From: Candidatus Magasanikiibacteriota bacterium
GTDB taxonomy: Bacteria > Patescibacteriota > Patescibacteriia > Magasanikbacterales > UBA922
NCBI GenBank assembly: GCA_018652595.1
Contig: JABIBU010000022.1
Coordinates: 1 to 50,345, forward strand
Length of the DNA: 50,345 nucleotides
Direction of reading: 5' to 3'
The position numbers and the translations under genes were made by a program. Of the stretch, positions 24,494 through 33,299 are shown one piece after another; position 1 is the stretch's first letter; each line of letters opens with the position of its first letter. The notes below the pieces were generated by a model. The model saw nothing but the letters and a program-made list of their open reading frames with translations, did no database searches and had not been told where the DNA came from.

Positions 24494-24826
24494 ATGAAAG
24501 CAAAAATTCACCCAAAATACCACGATGAAGCAGTAGTAACTTGCGCTTGTGGTAATAACTTCAAAGTTGGCTCTACTGAAAAGGAAATCAGAGTTGAGCT
24601 TTGTAATATGTGTCATCCTTTTTATACAGGCAAACAAAAGTTTGTTGACACAGCTCGTCGTGTAGAAAAATTCCAAGAAAAGATGGGCAAGGTAAAAGCT
24701 GCAGCCGCTGCCAGAAAAGGCAAAAAGGCTAAAAAAGCTGCTACCCAAGCCAAAAAAGACAAGGTGAATGGCGGAGCCAAAGAGAGTGGCCTGGGCCACG
24801 ACGACAAGAAAAAAGAATCTAAATAG
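24494..24826 (+). CDS. rpmE: 50S ribosomal protein L31
   Basis: A 110-residue protein. Residues 1-60 are L31 of the zinc-binding type: [23 protein letters not shown], then [26 protein letters not shown], with CxC and CxxC metal ligands. Residues 65-110 are an Ala/Lys-rich extension ending KKKESK, probably disordered and RNA-binding. It is a single-gene unit with a perfect promoter and its own terminator, divergent from the DGR target gene. Confidence 0.95.
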   Translation: MKAKIHPKYHDEAVVTCACGNNFKVGSTEKEIRVELCNMCHPFYTGKQKFVDTARRVEKFQEKMGKVKAAAAARKGKKAKKAATQAKKDKVNGGAKESGLGHDDKKKESK

Positions 24827-24843
24827 CTACTTCAAATAAAAGG

Positions 24844-24871
24844 CAGATTCACACTTGTTGAGTCTGTTTTT
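24844..24871 (+). terminator. Intrinsic terminator of rpmE
   Basis: CAGATTCA pairs with TGAGTCTG (one G-U) around a 7-nt loop and is followed by TTTTT. Confidence 0.8.
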
Positions 24872-24923
24872 ATTTTAGCCATATATTACAAAACTACCAA
24901 AATCTGTTATAATTACAAATAAT

Positions 24924-25982
24924 ATGTTACCCAAATATCAGGAACTAAAAACTAAGTACGAAAGCCTAGAACAGGATCTACAAAATCCTGCTGTTATTGC
25001 TGACCAAAATAAATTGAAAAAAACTGCCCAAGCCTATGACGAATTGAAGTTGGTCGTAGAAAAAATCAATGAACTAGAAAACATTGAAAGCAATCTGGGC
25101 GAGACTGAGGCTATCATTACCAGCGAGCCAGACGAAGAACTAAAAGTAATGGCCGAGGCCGAATTGCCCGAACTAAAAGTTATAAAAGATAAACTAGAAG
25201 AAGAACTTGCTTTTTTGACCATGCCAAAAGACCCGATGGACAGTAAAGATGTAATTGTAGAAATCCGTGCTGGAGCTGGTGGTGACGAGGCAGCCCTATT
25301 TGCTGGTAGCCTAATGCGTATGTATATGAAATATGCCGAGGGCAGTAAATGGAAAACCAATCTATTGAGCGAAAACCAAATTGGAATTGGTGGTTACAAA
25401 GAAGTAATATTTAATATCACAGGAACAAATGTCTATAAAGACATGAAATATGAAATGGGAGTGCATCGAGTGCAGCGAATTCCTGAGACAGAAAAACAAG
25501 GACGCATTCATACTTCTACTGCCAGTGTGGCGATACTTCCTGTAATTGAGGAAGAGGAAATTGAAATCAGCCCAAGTGATGTGCGTGTGGATACTTATTG
25601 TGCCAGCGGAAATGGTGGACAGAGCGTAAACACTACATACTCTGCTGTGCGCGTAACCCATGTCCCAACCGGGATAGTAGCCCAATGCCAAGATGAAAAG
25701 TCTCAAATAAAAAACAAAGACAAAGCAATGAAAGTACTTCGTGCCAGAATCTATGAGGCAGAGCAGGCAAAAAAAGATGCCGAGCTTTCTGAAAAAAGAA
25801 AAAATCAAATTGGCTCAGGCGACCGAAGTGAAAAAATTCGCACTTACAACTTCCCACAAGACAGGATCACTGACCACAGAATAAAGCACAACTGGAGTAA
25901 TGTAGAAGGAATATTAGATGGCGACTTGGGAAATGTAATTGAAGAATTGCGAAAAGCAGACTATGAAAAGAAGAGTGAATAA
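24924..25982 (+). CDS. prfA: Peptide chain release factor 1
   Basis: A 352-residue class I release factor. The stop-codon recognition tripeptide is PET in [12 protein letters not shown], the PxT form of RF1 that reads UAA and UAG (RF2 has SPF). The catalytic GGQ is in [12 protein letters not shown], and the [11 protein letters not shown] block is present. Full length. Its GGQ glutamine is the substrate of PrmC, encoded ~1.6 kb downstream on the same strand. Because RF1 does not read UGA, an RF2 must be encoded elsewhere if UGA is a stop. Confidence 0.96.
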   Translation: MLPKYQELKTKYESLEQDLQNPAVIADQNKLKKTAQAYDELKLVVEKINELENIESNLGETEAIITSEPDEELKVMAEAELPELKVIKDKLEEELAFLTMPKDPMDSKDVIVEIRAGAGGDEAALFAGSLMRMYMKYAEGSKWKTNLLSENQIGIGGYKEVIFNITGTNVYKDMKYEMGVHRVQRIPETEKQGRIHTSTASVAILPVIEEEEIEISPSDVRVDTYCASGNGGQSVNTTYSAVRVTHVPTGIVAQCQDEKSQIKNKDKAMKVLRARIYEAEQAKKDAELSEKRKNQIGSGDRSEKIRTYNFPQDRITDHRIKHNWSNVEGILDGDLGNVIEELRKADYEKKSE

Positions 25983-25987
25983 ATAAC

Positions 25988-26103
25988 TGTCATTGCGAGG
26001 AGTTCTGATGAAATTCAGGGCGACGAAGCAATCCCAGTGCACCAGCAACGTAGCCGTCTCGCTAAGATTGCTTCCTCATTTATTCTCATTCCTCGCAATG
26101 ACA
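25988..26103. repeat. ~115-bp MITE-like palindromic repeat, copy 3
   Basis: Third copy of the TGTCATTGCGAG...CTCGCAATGACA element, starting 6 nt after the prfA stop. It shares the TCTGATGAAAT(A/T)CAGGGCGACG module with copy 1 and CAATCCCAGTG with copy 2, so the family is modular. Confidence 0.9.
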
Positions 26104-26117
26104 AATTCTACTATCTC

Positions 26118-27611
26118 ATGTTTCAAAAAATAAAAAATAATTATCTACTAATATCAATTATAACAATCGGCTTTATAGTCCGATTTTTATTTTTACTAAA
26201 GTATGGTGACTTCTGGGATGACGAGATGTTTAGTTTTATTTATAGTCAAAAAGCCTGGCCAGAAGGATTGATTTATTGGCTGTGGGAAACCAATCCCCCA
26301 CTACACATGTTGATTCTAAAACTCTGGTTCTTCGTATTTCCTGCGAGTGAATTTTGGGCACGAATACCTAGTCTAATTTTTGGGACCACCACTATTGCGT
26401 CTGTCTACTATTTGGCAAAATTGATTTGGGACAAAAACGTAGCGCTTGTTAGTGCTTTTTTTATTAGCATACACTCTTATAATATATTTTGGTCAGCCAC
26501 TGCTCGAGTCTATTCGCTACTGATGTTACTATCATCTTTATCTGTTTATTATTTTTATAAAATATTTTTTACAAGCACCCACAAAAACAAGGATAAAATA
26601 TTTTTGGGATTGACCAACCTCTTACTATTATTATCACACTTATCTTCCGTGCTACTGATCTTTAGTCAAGCTCTAGTAATCTTTGTAATCAGCCGCAAAA
26701 AGTTTGTGGAATGGTTCAAAATAAATTCAGTTCCATTTATTATAGCTGCGACCTGGCTCATCCCGTCTTTTTTGATAAAGCAAAACAACCAACTAGAAAA
26801 AACTTGGCTACTGAATCTACAACACGACTTCACATCAGCCACTGGTCCGTTGATTAATATTATTGCTGGTATACAACACACAAACTTGGGATTTTTTATT
26901 ATAAGTATTTTGCTTACTCTAGTCCTAGTAATTAGTATTTTGCGTATCAAAAAAACAGACATAAAATATGCTGGTATTCTTGCACTTGCTGTCATACCAA
27001 TACTAATCACTATCCTATTTGGTGTCTGGCATGTAAAGCTTCTAATCTATACGATACCTTTTTGGGTGATAATTATATCCTATTGTTTACTTCAACTAAC
27101 CAACAGAAAAATTATAGCCATCTGGATTATTGCCAGCTTTTGCCTGATCAGTATTTGTAATGCTTTTGAGTACATTCCACTTACTTCTTGGTCAAAGGTT
27201 GAAAACTATATTGAAAAACAGTATAACGAAGAAGAAAATACAGCTCTTGTTTACAACAACTTTATCCTTCGCACCCAAATTGATAGATATCTTGATTTAC
27301 CTTTTGATTCCCATGCATTTGACCTGGCGCGTGAGGACAACATGAACTGGGATGAACTAGTAACACAAAAAAATTATCTGTACTTAGAATTTTCCGAGGA
27401 TGAAATTGATAGTTGGTTTGCAGAAAATAAACTAAGTGAGTATGATAAAATTATTTTACTGCAAGGAGAATACAACTATATGATTTTGTTAAATAAAGTA
27501 TTAGAAAAAAATGATTTTACAATTAAACAAGATAAAATAAAAGCACCAATCGCCGGAAACTACTTTTTGTATACCTATGTCAAAAACGATTCAACAACTA
27601 CTGAAATCTAG
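26118..27611 (+). CDS. Membrane glycosyltransferase, GT39/PMT-like
   Basis: A 497-residue protein from MFQKIKNNY; the 27 upstream in-frame codons come from the repeat element and are rejected. It has about ten to twelve transmembrane helices. The first extracytoplasmic loop carries GDFWDDEMFSF, the acidic motif of GT-C enzymes that use polyprenyl-phosphate sugars, followed by NPPLHMLILKLW. A C-terminal soluble domain (~380-497) is unrecognised. The enzyme probably transfers a sugar to protein or lipid at the outer face of the membrane. It overlaps prmC by 35 nt. Confidence 0.8.
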   Translation: MFQKIKNNYLLISIITIGFIVRFLFLLKYGDFWDDEMFSFIYSQKAWPEGLIYWLWETNPPLHMLILKLWFFVFPASEFWARIPSLIFGTTTIASVYYLAKLIWDKNVALVSAFFISIHSYNIFWSATARVYSLLMLLSSLSVYYFYKIFFTSTHKNKDKIFLGLTNLLLLLSHLSSVLLIFSQALVIFVISRKKFVEWFKINSVPFIIAATWLIPSFLIKQNNQLEKTWLLNLQHDFTSATGPLINIIAGIQHTNLGFFIISILLTLVLVISILRIKKTDIKYAGILALAVIPILITILFGVWHVKLLIYTIPFWVIIISYCLLQLTNRKIIAIWIIASFCLISICNAFEYIPLTSWSKVENYIEKQYNEEENTALVYNNFILRTQIDRYLDLPFDSHAFDLAREDNMNWDELVTQKNYLYLEFSEDEIDSWFAENKLSEYDKIILLQGEYNYMILLNKVLEKNDFTIKQDKIKAPIAGNYFLYTYVKNDSTTTEI

Positions 27612-28455
27612 CAATAAAATTGATCCTCTTGATGCTGAATTATTGCTAGCTCATACTCTCGGAAAGCCTCGAGAGTTTGTTTTGGCACACTTAGATGAAA
27701 CAATATACAATATACACATAATAAAATACAAAATATTAATAAAAAAAAGAGTGAAAGGTATTCCACTCGCTTATCTTACAGGACACAAAGAATTTTTTGG
27801 GCTTGATTTTTTTGTTAATAAAAATGTTTTGATTCCTCGTCCTGACACCGAAGTGTTGGTGGAAGAAGCTGTTCATGAGATTAAAAGATTGTCCGCCCAA
27901 GACGGATCCGCCTCGGGTGTAAAAGATTATGAGATTACTCTTGTTGATATAGGAACAGGTTCTGGATGTATCCCAATTTCTATACTAAAAACATCAAAAC
28001 ATCAAAACATCAAAACATTTGCAATCGATATTTCTAAACAAGCACTCCGTGTAGCAAAAAAGAACGCAAAAAAACATGGTGTAGAAATAAAATTTCTCCA
28101 CGGCAATTTACTCTCTCCATTTATTAACCTAATACCTAAACCACCTAAAACCTATAACCTAGTAATCACCGCCAACCTCCCATACCTTACTAACAAACAA
28201 TTCGCAGATGAGCCCTCAATTCACCACGAGCCTAAACTCGCATTAATTGCTAAAGACCAAGGCCTCGCACTTTATGAAGAACTTTTAGAACAACTTGCAA
28301 ACTTGAGCACTTACAAACTTGCCTGCTTTTTCGAAATCGATCCCGACCAATCAAAGCCGGTCACCAAACTAATAAAAAAACACCTTCCCGAAGCCAAAGT
28401 GGAAATAAAAAAAGATTTGGCTGGATTGGATAGAGTCGTTATTATAAAAAATTAA
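27577..28455 (+). CDS. prmC: Release factor glutamine methyltransferase PrmC
   Basis: A 292-residue N5-glutamine methyltransferase that modifies the GGQ motif of release factors. An N-terminal helical domain (DPLDAELLLAHTLGKPREF) precedes GIPLAYLTGHKEFFGLDF and NVLIPRPDTEVLVEE. The SAM motif is DIGTGSGCIPISIL. The catalytic (N/D)PPY is NLPY (ITANLPYLTN), a conservative variant in the second position. A repeat-derived SAQDGSASG insertion lies near residue 105. The start is inside the 3' end of the glycosyltransferase gene. Confidence 0.93.
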   Translation: MSKTIQQLLKSSNKIDPLDAELLLAHTLGKPREFVLAHLDETIYNIHIIKYKILIKKRVKGIPLAYLTGHKEFFGLDFFVNKNVLIPRPDTEVLVEEAVHEIKRLSAQDGSASGVKDYEITLVDIGTGSGCIPISILKTSKHQNIKTFAIDISKQALRVAKKNAKKHGVEIKFLHGNLLSPFINLIPKPPKTYNLVITANLPYLTNKQFADEPSIHHEPKLALIAKDQGLALYEELLEQLANLSTYKLACFFEIDPDQSKPVTKLIKKHLPEAKVEIKKDLAGLDRVVIIKN

Positions 28456-28461
28456 ATATCA

Positions 28462-28496
28462 AAAAAACCATCCTGAATAAATCGAGATGGTTTTTT
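28462..28496. terminator. Bidirectional intrinsic terminator
   Basis: AAAAAACCATC and GATGGTTTTTT pair over 11 bp between convergent prmC and the SLC13-type gene. Confidence 0.9.
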
Positions 28497-28509
28497 ATTT
28501 ATAAAATTT

Positions 28510-29796
28510 TTACACCAAACCCAAAACGATAAACTCTATCATCAAAACAATTGTCACAACCGCTACAAACGGAATTGAGACTAACAAACCATACCTGCTA
28601 AATTCCAACAATCCAACCTTATATTCTTTTTCTCTGATCAAATGATACCACATAATACCTGCAAGTGACCCAAGTACTGTGACATTGGCAGCGACATTTG
28701 ACCCAATAATAAGTGCGTAGGATGCGATCAAATCTGATCCACTTTGAATTGAGATTGATAGTGAAGTAAGTAATGTTGTCACTGGAATATTATTAAATAA
28801 TCCTGCCAAAACAGAAGTAATGGCAGTTAGACCCAAAAATTCGAAGTATCCACCTGACAAATTTATACCCGATAAAATACTAACAAACCAATCATAAATT
28901 CCTGTATGAATAAAACCGGAAATAATTATAAACAGTGTTGTAACTAAAAAAATGACATTCCAAGGAAGTCTTCTAAATAAATCTTTCAAATTTATTCTAG
29001 AAACTATCAGTGCTATAGCAGTACCTATTAAAGCTATTACCCAAAGATCCAGCTTGAAAAGTGGAGCTAGGACAAAGAAAAACATTTCCAAAATCAAAAC
29101 ATAATAAAATACTCTACATTGAAATTTATTGGTAACTATTTTGTCTAATTCAACTTTTTTCTCTTTGAATTTTATATTAAAATCCGAATAAAACACTTTT
29201 TTAAAAATAAAATACATTGCTAGTAGTCCCAAAATTGTTGGTAATAACATTAGTAATAAATTTTGTAAAAAAGGAATATCATATGCCCCGGCCACAATAA
29301 AATTGGTAGGATTAGATGTAATCTGACCTATTGATGCAGTATTCGCCACGACAAACATGGTAATGAAATATGCCTTTGGGTTTATCTTGCTGTATTTTGC
29401 AAAGTACAACACAAAGGGGGTAAGTGTTAAAATTACAATATCATTGGCAGCTATGTAAGATGTAAGTGCTGATAAGATAAATAAATACTTATACAATTTC
29501 AAACCATCATGATTGGCTAGATGTACTGCCTTTATTGATAAGTATTCAAAAAAGCCAAGCTTATCCAATCCAACTGACAAAACTGCAAAAGAAGAAAAGA
29601 AAATCAAAATTGCATACGGTTTTATTGCTCCAAAATTTGACAGAGTATAAAAAATATCTGGAAACTTAATAACACCAAAAACCAAAAGTAAGACCACCCC
29701 ACTCAAACCATACCAACTTTCTTTCAACTTAAATGGCTGGAAAAATATTGCCAAATAAGTGAGGATAAAAATTGTTAGAAAAATTATTATTGTCAT
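28510..29796 (-). CDS. SLC13/ArsB-NhaD superfamily transporter
   Basis: A 428-residue membrane protein with ~11 helices. Features of the ion-transporter superfamily are present: KLGFFEYLSIKAVHLANHDGLKLYKYLFILSALTSYIAANDIVILTLTPFVLYF, a TSNPTNFIVAG substrate-loop motif, and in the second half AGLFNNIPVTTLLTSLSI and IIGSNVAANVTVLGSLAGIMW. These resemble arsenite (ArsB), Na+/H+ (NhaD) and citrate carriers; the substrate cannot be told. A TrmB-family regulator gene lies upstream on the same strand, and an 18-bp palindrome covers its start region. Confidence 0.85.
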   Translation of the reverse strand: MTIIIFLTIFILTYLAIFFQPFKLKESWYGLSGVVLLLVFGVIKFPDIFYTLSNFGAIKPYAILIFFSSFAVLSVGLDKLGFFEYLSIKAVHLANHDGLKLYKYLFILSALTSYIAANDIVILTLTPFVLYFAKYSKINPKAYFITMFVVANTASIGQITSNPTNFIVAGAYDIPFLQNLLLMLLPTILGLLAMYFIFKKVFYSDFNIKFKEKKVELDKIVTNKFQCRVFYYVLILEMFFFVLAPLFKLDLWVIALIGTAIALIVSRINLKDLFRRLPWNVIFLVTTLFIIISGFIHTGIYDWFVSILSGINLSGGYFEFLGLTAITSVLAGLFNNIPVTTLLTSLSISIQSGSDLIASYALIIGSNVAANVTVLGSLAGIMWYHLIREKEYKVGLLEFSRYGLLVSIPFVAVVTIVLMIEFIVLGLV

Positions 29797-29797
29797 A

Positions 29798-29815
29798 ATG
29801 ATATAATTATATCAT
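29798..29815. promoter_or_regulatory. 18-bp perfect palindrome at the SLC13-type gene start
   Basis: ATGATATAATTATATCAT is its own reverse complement and lies 1 nt upstream of the ATG at 29796. It contains TGATATAAT, an extended -10 form, which also occurs in the TrmB-family gene promoter (30673-30681, minus). It is a candidate operator for that regulator. Confidence 0.55.
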
Positions 29816-29830
29816 ATTTTATACTGCACT

Positions 29831-29866
29831 AAAAAACCATTCTAAAATTATTATAATGGTTTTTTT
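29831..29866. terminator. Intrinsic terminator of the TrmB-family gene
   Basis: AAAAAACCATT and AATGGTTTTTT pair over 11 bp around a 13-nt loop, between the regulator and the transporter genes. Confidence 0.85.
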
Positions 29867-29893
29867 GTTTAATCAATATAATAACTTTTTAAA

Positions 29894-30649
29894 TTACAAA
29901 CTATCCCAAACAAGATTAAAAATATTTTTTTGTAAATTATAAATATTTTTATCCTGCAATATCACACCAATAATATTACCTTGTTCCAAAGTAGTATAAG
30001 CCACTTTACCATCATAAATATCAACCATTGTATTTTTTAGATTCATCTTATCTGTATCTATAAATTTTATTTCCTCCAAATTATTTTTTTCATTTTCTTT
30101 ATATTTAATATTGAAATCAGATGGATTAGTAATAATTTTTTCCAACATACCTTTTTTCTTTCTTGCTTGTAGCCACTCGGCATTAATTCCTTCAAAGTTT
30201 TTTATTATCCCCTCCAAATCACCCATTGCCCAAAGCTCTTTACTCTTAGATCGCAAAGAATCCCACCACACTTCCTTCAACCCCTCTTCTCCAGAAAAAA
30301 ATCTCACCCCTGGTTTGTTTTGCAACATATTATAAGAACCAGTCAGATTACTTATTACGTTATTTAATTCATCCGCAAAAAGATTCGATTCTCTCTTTTT
30401 ATCTTCTGCTAGATCCTTTAATTTTAAAGGATGTTTTATTGAATAATAAGCGCTTCTGCCATCTTTGTGATAATCCAAAAAATCCTTGACTAGTAGCTCT
30501 GACAAACAATCATAGATAACTGCTCGCGATAAGCCAACATTTTTCACTATTTCTGGTACGGTTGACTCGCCTTTTTTAGCTAAATACAGGTAAATTTCAG
30601 CTGAATTAGCACCTAGCGCTTTGGAAAGTATGTTTTTTTCTTCAGACAT
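29894..30649 (-). CDS. TrmB-family transcriptional regulator
   Basis: A 251-residue protein. Residues ~5-70 form a winged helix (LGANSAEIYLYLAKKGESTVPEIVKNVGLSRAVIYDCLSELLVKDFL), typical of TrmB/MarR-like DNA-binding domains. A coiled segment (~75-100) and an effector-like C-terminal domain (VRFFSGEEGLKEVWWDSL...) follow. TrmB proteins are sugar-responsive regulators best known from archaea, and short TrmB-like proteins are common in CPR. It has a consensus promoter and is a likely regulator of the adjacent transporter gene. Confidence 0.82.
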   Translation of the reverse strand: MSEEKNILSKALGANSAEIYLYLAKKGESTVPEIVKNVGLSRAVIYDCLSELLVKDFLDYHKDGRSAYYSIKHPLKLKDLAEDKKRESNLFADELNNVISNLTGSYNMLQNKPGVRFFSGEEGLKEVWWDSLRSKSKELWAMGDLEGIIKNFEGINAEWLQARKKKGMLEKIITNPSDFNIKYKENEKNNLEEIKFIDTDKMNLKNTMVDIYDGKVAYTTLEQGNIIGVILQDKNIYNLQKNIFNLVWDSL

Positions 30650-30672
30650 ATTATTTTGCTTAATATAAGCAT

Positions 30673-30701
30673 ATTATATCACACATAAAGCTATTTGTCA
30701 A
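30673..30701 (-). promoter_or_regulatory. Consensus promoter of the TrmB-family gene
   Basis: Minus strand: TTGACA (30701-30696), 17 nt, TATAAT (30678-30673), preceded by TGA to give an extended -10. A GCTTAATATAAGC palindrome (30659-30671) follows the -10 at the start point and may be an operator. Confidence 0.8.
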
Positions 30702-30709
30702 GCTTTTTT

Positions 30710-30776
30710 AAGACACTTTTTATCTTTATTATTTGGCTTATCTAAGCTATTTTTTATATAAAAAATATAAGTGTCT
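30710..30776. repeat. Inverted repeat between divergent promoters
   Basis: AGACACTT and AAGTGTCT flank an AT-rich stretch containing ATTTTTTATATAAAAAAT. The element lies between the divergent TrmB-family and small-membrane-protein genes. Function is unknown. Confidence 0.5.
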
Positions 30777-30785
30777 GTAAAAATA

Positions 30786-30814
30786 TTGACAAGAAGGTAA
30801 AAATATGATACAAT
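30786..30814 (+). promoter_or_regulatory. Promoter of the 30877 small-protein gene
   Basis: TTGACA, 17 nt, TACAAT. The start near 30821 precludes the earlier in-frame start at 30805 and leaves a ~56-nt leader containing an AGGAAGTTTCCT palindrome. Confidence 0.75.
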
Positions 30815-30876
30815 ATTTAGTCAATCTAAGGAAGTTTCCTGAATATGACACTCGTTCTTTTATAAGGAGGTACCCA

Positions 30877-31152
30877 ATGTTTATGCTTTTTTTTAAAGGT
30901 GTCGTGACGCTGGGAATTCATCTGGGTATTGCCTGGATGATCGCCCGTGGAGGAAGATCTGTAAAGAGTCGGGGAAGTCTCCTCGCTATATGCACCGCTT
31001 TCCTCTTTCCAGCAATAATGGTGGCTGGCGAACGTCTGGTAACAGGCGTCCCAAACCACGATGTTCCCTTCATCTTGGGGGCAGTTCTGGGAACTTGCTC
31101 TATACCATTAGGTATAGACTGGTGTCACAAAAAACATGGTTTGCGATGGTAA
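30877..31152 (+). CDS. Small membrane protein in a GC-rich islet
   Basis: A 91-residue protein from MFMLFFKG, chosen because AAGGAGG lies 8 nt upstream and the promoter starts downstream of the earlier alternative. It has three hydrophobic segments (residues ~3-22, ~34-50 and ~66-80) separated by basic loops. I recognise no family. The gene is clearly richer in G+C than the flanking genes and has a strong Shine-Dalgarno, promoter and terminator, like the tiny genes at 15853-16165 and the DGR target. It may be a recent acquisition. Confidence 0.65.
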   Translation: MFMLFFKGVVTLGIHLGIAWMIARGGRSVKSRGSLLAICTAFLFPAIMVAGERLVTGVPNHDVPFILGAVLGTCSIPLGIDWCHKKHGLRW

Positions 31153-31235
31153 ATGATGCGCTACCCCCGTCGGCGCTATATAAAAAGACGGGGAAATAAT
31201 TCTGTGGTTTTGATTAATTCAAAATTAGAGATCAA

Positions 31236-31262
31236 AAAACAACCTTATTAAAGGTTGTTTTT
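31236..31262. terminator. Bidirectional intrinsic terminator
   Basis: AAAACAACCTT and AAGGTTGTTTT pair over 11 bp around ATTA. It serves the convergent genes at 30877 (+) and 31283 (-). A CCCCGTC/GACGGGG hairpin (31166-31194) precedes it. Confidence 0.9.
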
Positions 31263-31282
31263 GTTTGCTTAAGACTTTATTT

Positions 31283-31960
31283 TTAAACGAATTCTCCTGC
31301 TATTTTTACAACTTTTTTTTCTATCTCTTGCGTCTCATTCTTTAATTCATCGACATCAACACCCATTTGTTCTAGCATGGTAAGTTTTATTTCCACTCTA
31401 TCTAGTGCATCACCAATAAGAGTTTTTTCGACATTCAAAAAATATTTATCTCCTTTTTCCTGTGCTCTCTTAAGATTAACCAAATCCTTTTTTATTTCCT
31501 CTAACTGTGCTTGGGCCATTTCAACACCTTCTTTTTTATCTAGCTCAGATCCCAACTGAGTATGGTATTCAAGAGAATTCAAGACGCCTTCAGATCCTCG
31601 ATGGATCAATTGCAAAGCCCTACCCCTCAATCTTTCATCGTCATCACCATAACCCTTTCCTGTTAAAACAATTGTCTCACTAGTACCAAACTTTCCTCCT
31701 AAAGCAGAAGGACGACCTTTTAAGGTGTCAATTCTGGTTTCTTTAAAATCTACACCTGGTAAAAAATCATGCTCATCCAGACCTTTGAACCCTTTTTCTT
31801 TTAATAAAGGGACTATTACACCTATAACCTCTTCTGTTGGTAAAAAATCACCCACAGGTAATTCTCCACTCTCCTTAGTATTACGATTTTGAAGACAGGC
31901 TTGCTCATCTCCAGGGTGATGTAACCCTCCACACTTAGAACATGGTGTTGGTTCTGACAT
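31283..31960 (-). CDS. Hypothetical protein with N-terminal zinc-knuckle-like motif
   Basis: A 225-residue soluble protein. PCSKCGGLHHPGDEQAC at residues 6-22 gives CxxC...HH...C, a plausible metal site. From ~45 there is a globular segment, and residues ~125-225 are helical and charged, likely coiled coil (AQLEEIKKDLVNLKRAQEKG). No signal peptide is present. It is transcribed alone. I do not recognise a family. Confidence 0.55.
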   Translation of the reverse strand: MSEPTPCSKCGGLHHPGDEQACLQNRNTKESGELPVGDFLPTEEVIGVIVPLLKEKGFKGLDEHDFLPGVDFKETRIDTLKGRPSALGGKFGTSETIVLTGKGYGDDDERLRGRALQLIHRGSEGVLNSLEYHTQLGSELDKKEGVEMAQAQLEEIKKDLVNLKRAQEKGDKYFLNVEKTLIGDALDRVEIKLTMLEQMGVDVDELKNETQEIEKKVVKIAGEFV

Positions 31961-32095
31961 ATGTTTTAATTTAGAAAATTAATTATATAATATTTAAATT
32001 ATAACAAAGTTATAGCTGATTTGTCCAGTAAAATATTTTATGCAAAGATATCACTGATCTGGTATGGTTTTTAGAACTTAGTAAACTTAGGCAAC

Positions 32096-33223
32096 TTAAC
32101 TACTTATCCAACTCACATCCCCTCTCCCATTCACCACCTCAATCCAAATCTTTCCTGGCTTGAGTTTTATCTCTTCGCCATTTTCATTATAAAATTTTGT
32201 GCGCGAAGTTCTGTCTTCTTTTTTCCATGTGCCAATAAATACTAACCCATCATAAAAAACTTCTACATCACCCTCGCCTATTGTATCAATTGCTATTCTG
32301 CCAATATTATCTAAAATTTCTGATTCAACATGTTGAACAATAATTGTATCGGCTTTTATTTTCCTACCATCAAGATCGCGATGAGTTCCTTCCATTTGAA
32401 AACGTGTGTACTTATCAGTAGAAGAACTAAATTCCCATCTAGCTTCGTAGACTGGCGGAAGAAAACTTATAGTTACCTCATCCGCATACGTTGTAGTACT
32501 CACATACTCAGGTGCCGAAGTGACAAAACTAAAACCCTCATACTCTTGTATTAAATAATTATCTTCGTAATTTTCCAAAGCCTTGTTCCACAATTCTGAT
32601 GAAGTATAAACATTGTGTGGAGCATATCTGTCAGCACTTCGCCAAAAATACCAACCGCGTGTCATTTCATTTATATCAAAAATATCATACTGCTTTATTA
32701 ATCTCAGTGCATCTGGTGAACCACCAACATGCATATACATTGGATCGCCATATTCAAATACCCAATCCAAAAAGTAAGGGCGCGCAGATCTCACTGGCCC
32801 AGCTTTTTCTATTTCAATTCCTTCTGGATATATTGCAAGAAATCTAGTATAATTGGCTTCTACTGGAACCTCATAAACAATACTAGCATCAACAAGACCT
32901 GACTGTGGTCTGGCCTCAGTATGATTTTCTATCATTACTGCGATTAATTTTGGATTTATATCATCCACAGATTCAACACATACACCATCTAGCAATCTCC
33001 TAAATTCACAATCCTGATATTTCTCCCCATCACCCAGTACGGAATAGGCATGCCTATTCCCCGCCCCACCAAAATATTTATTTTTCAAATATCCCCCACT
33101 CCACCAAACCAACAACCCAATCGCCACAACAAACACAATACCTGCTAGAATATAAATAAAACTGATTTCATCTGGCAAATATTTAGCAAATAATTTTTTT
33201 AAATTGTTTTTATTTTTTTTCAT
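32096..33223 (-). CDS. DUF3048 domain-containing membrane-anchored protein
   Basis: A 375-residue protein. A basic N-terminus and one transmembrane helix (IYILAGIVFVVAIGLLVWW, ~20-40) anchor it, with the rest outside. IAVMIENHTEARPQSGLVDASIVYEVPVEANYTRFLAIY and IEKAGPVRSARPYFLDW are the hallmark of DUF3048 (YerB-like), followed by a C-terminal DUF3048_C-like beta domain. The function is unknown, though the fold is widespread in Firmicutes and CPR surfaces. Usual lipobox forms are replaced here by a membrane helix. Confidence 0.85.
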   Translation of the reverse strand: MKKNKNNLKKLFAKYLPDEISFIYILAGIVFVVAIGLLVWWSGGYLKNKYFGGAGNRHAYSVLGDGEKYQDCEFRRLLDGVCVESVDDINPKLIAVMIENHTEARPQSGLVDASIVYEVPVEANYTRFLAIYPEGIEIEKAGPVRSARPYFLDWVFEYGDPMYMHVGGSPDALRLIKQYDIFDINEMTRGWYFWRSADRYAPHNVYTSSELWNKALENYEDNYLIQEYEGFSFVTSAPEYVSTTTYADEVTISFLPPVYEARWEFSSSTDKYTRFQMEGTHRDLDGRKIKADTIIVQHVESEILDNIGRIAIDTIGEGDVEVFYDGLVFIGTWKKEDRTSRTKFYNENGEEIKLKPGKIWIEVVNGRGDVSWISS

Positions 33224-33258
33224 AAACTATATTTTACACTAATATCTTATAAAACAAA

Positions 33259-33283
33259 AGAGACGCGAATAAATCGCGTCTCT
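33259..33283. terminator. Intrinsic terminator of rplY
   Basis: AGAGACGCG and CGCGTCTCT pair over 9 bp around a 7-nt loop; on the minus strand TTTTGTTTT follows. Confidence 0.88.
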
Positions 33284-33299
33284 ACAATCAATACAATAA

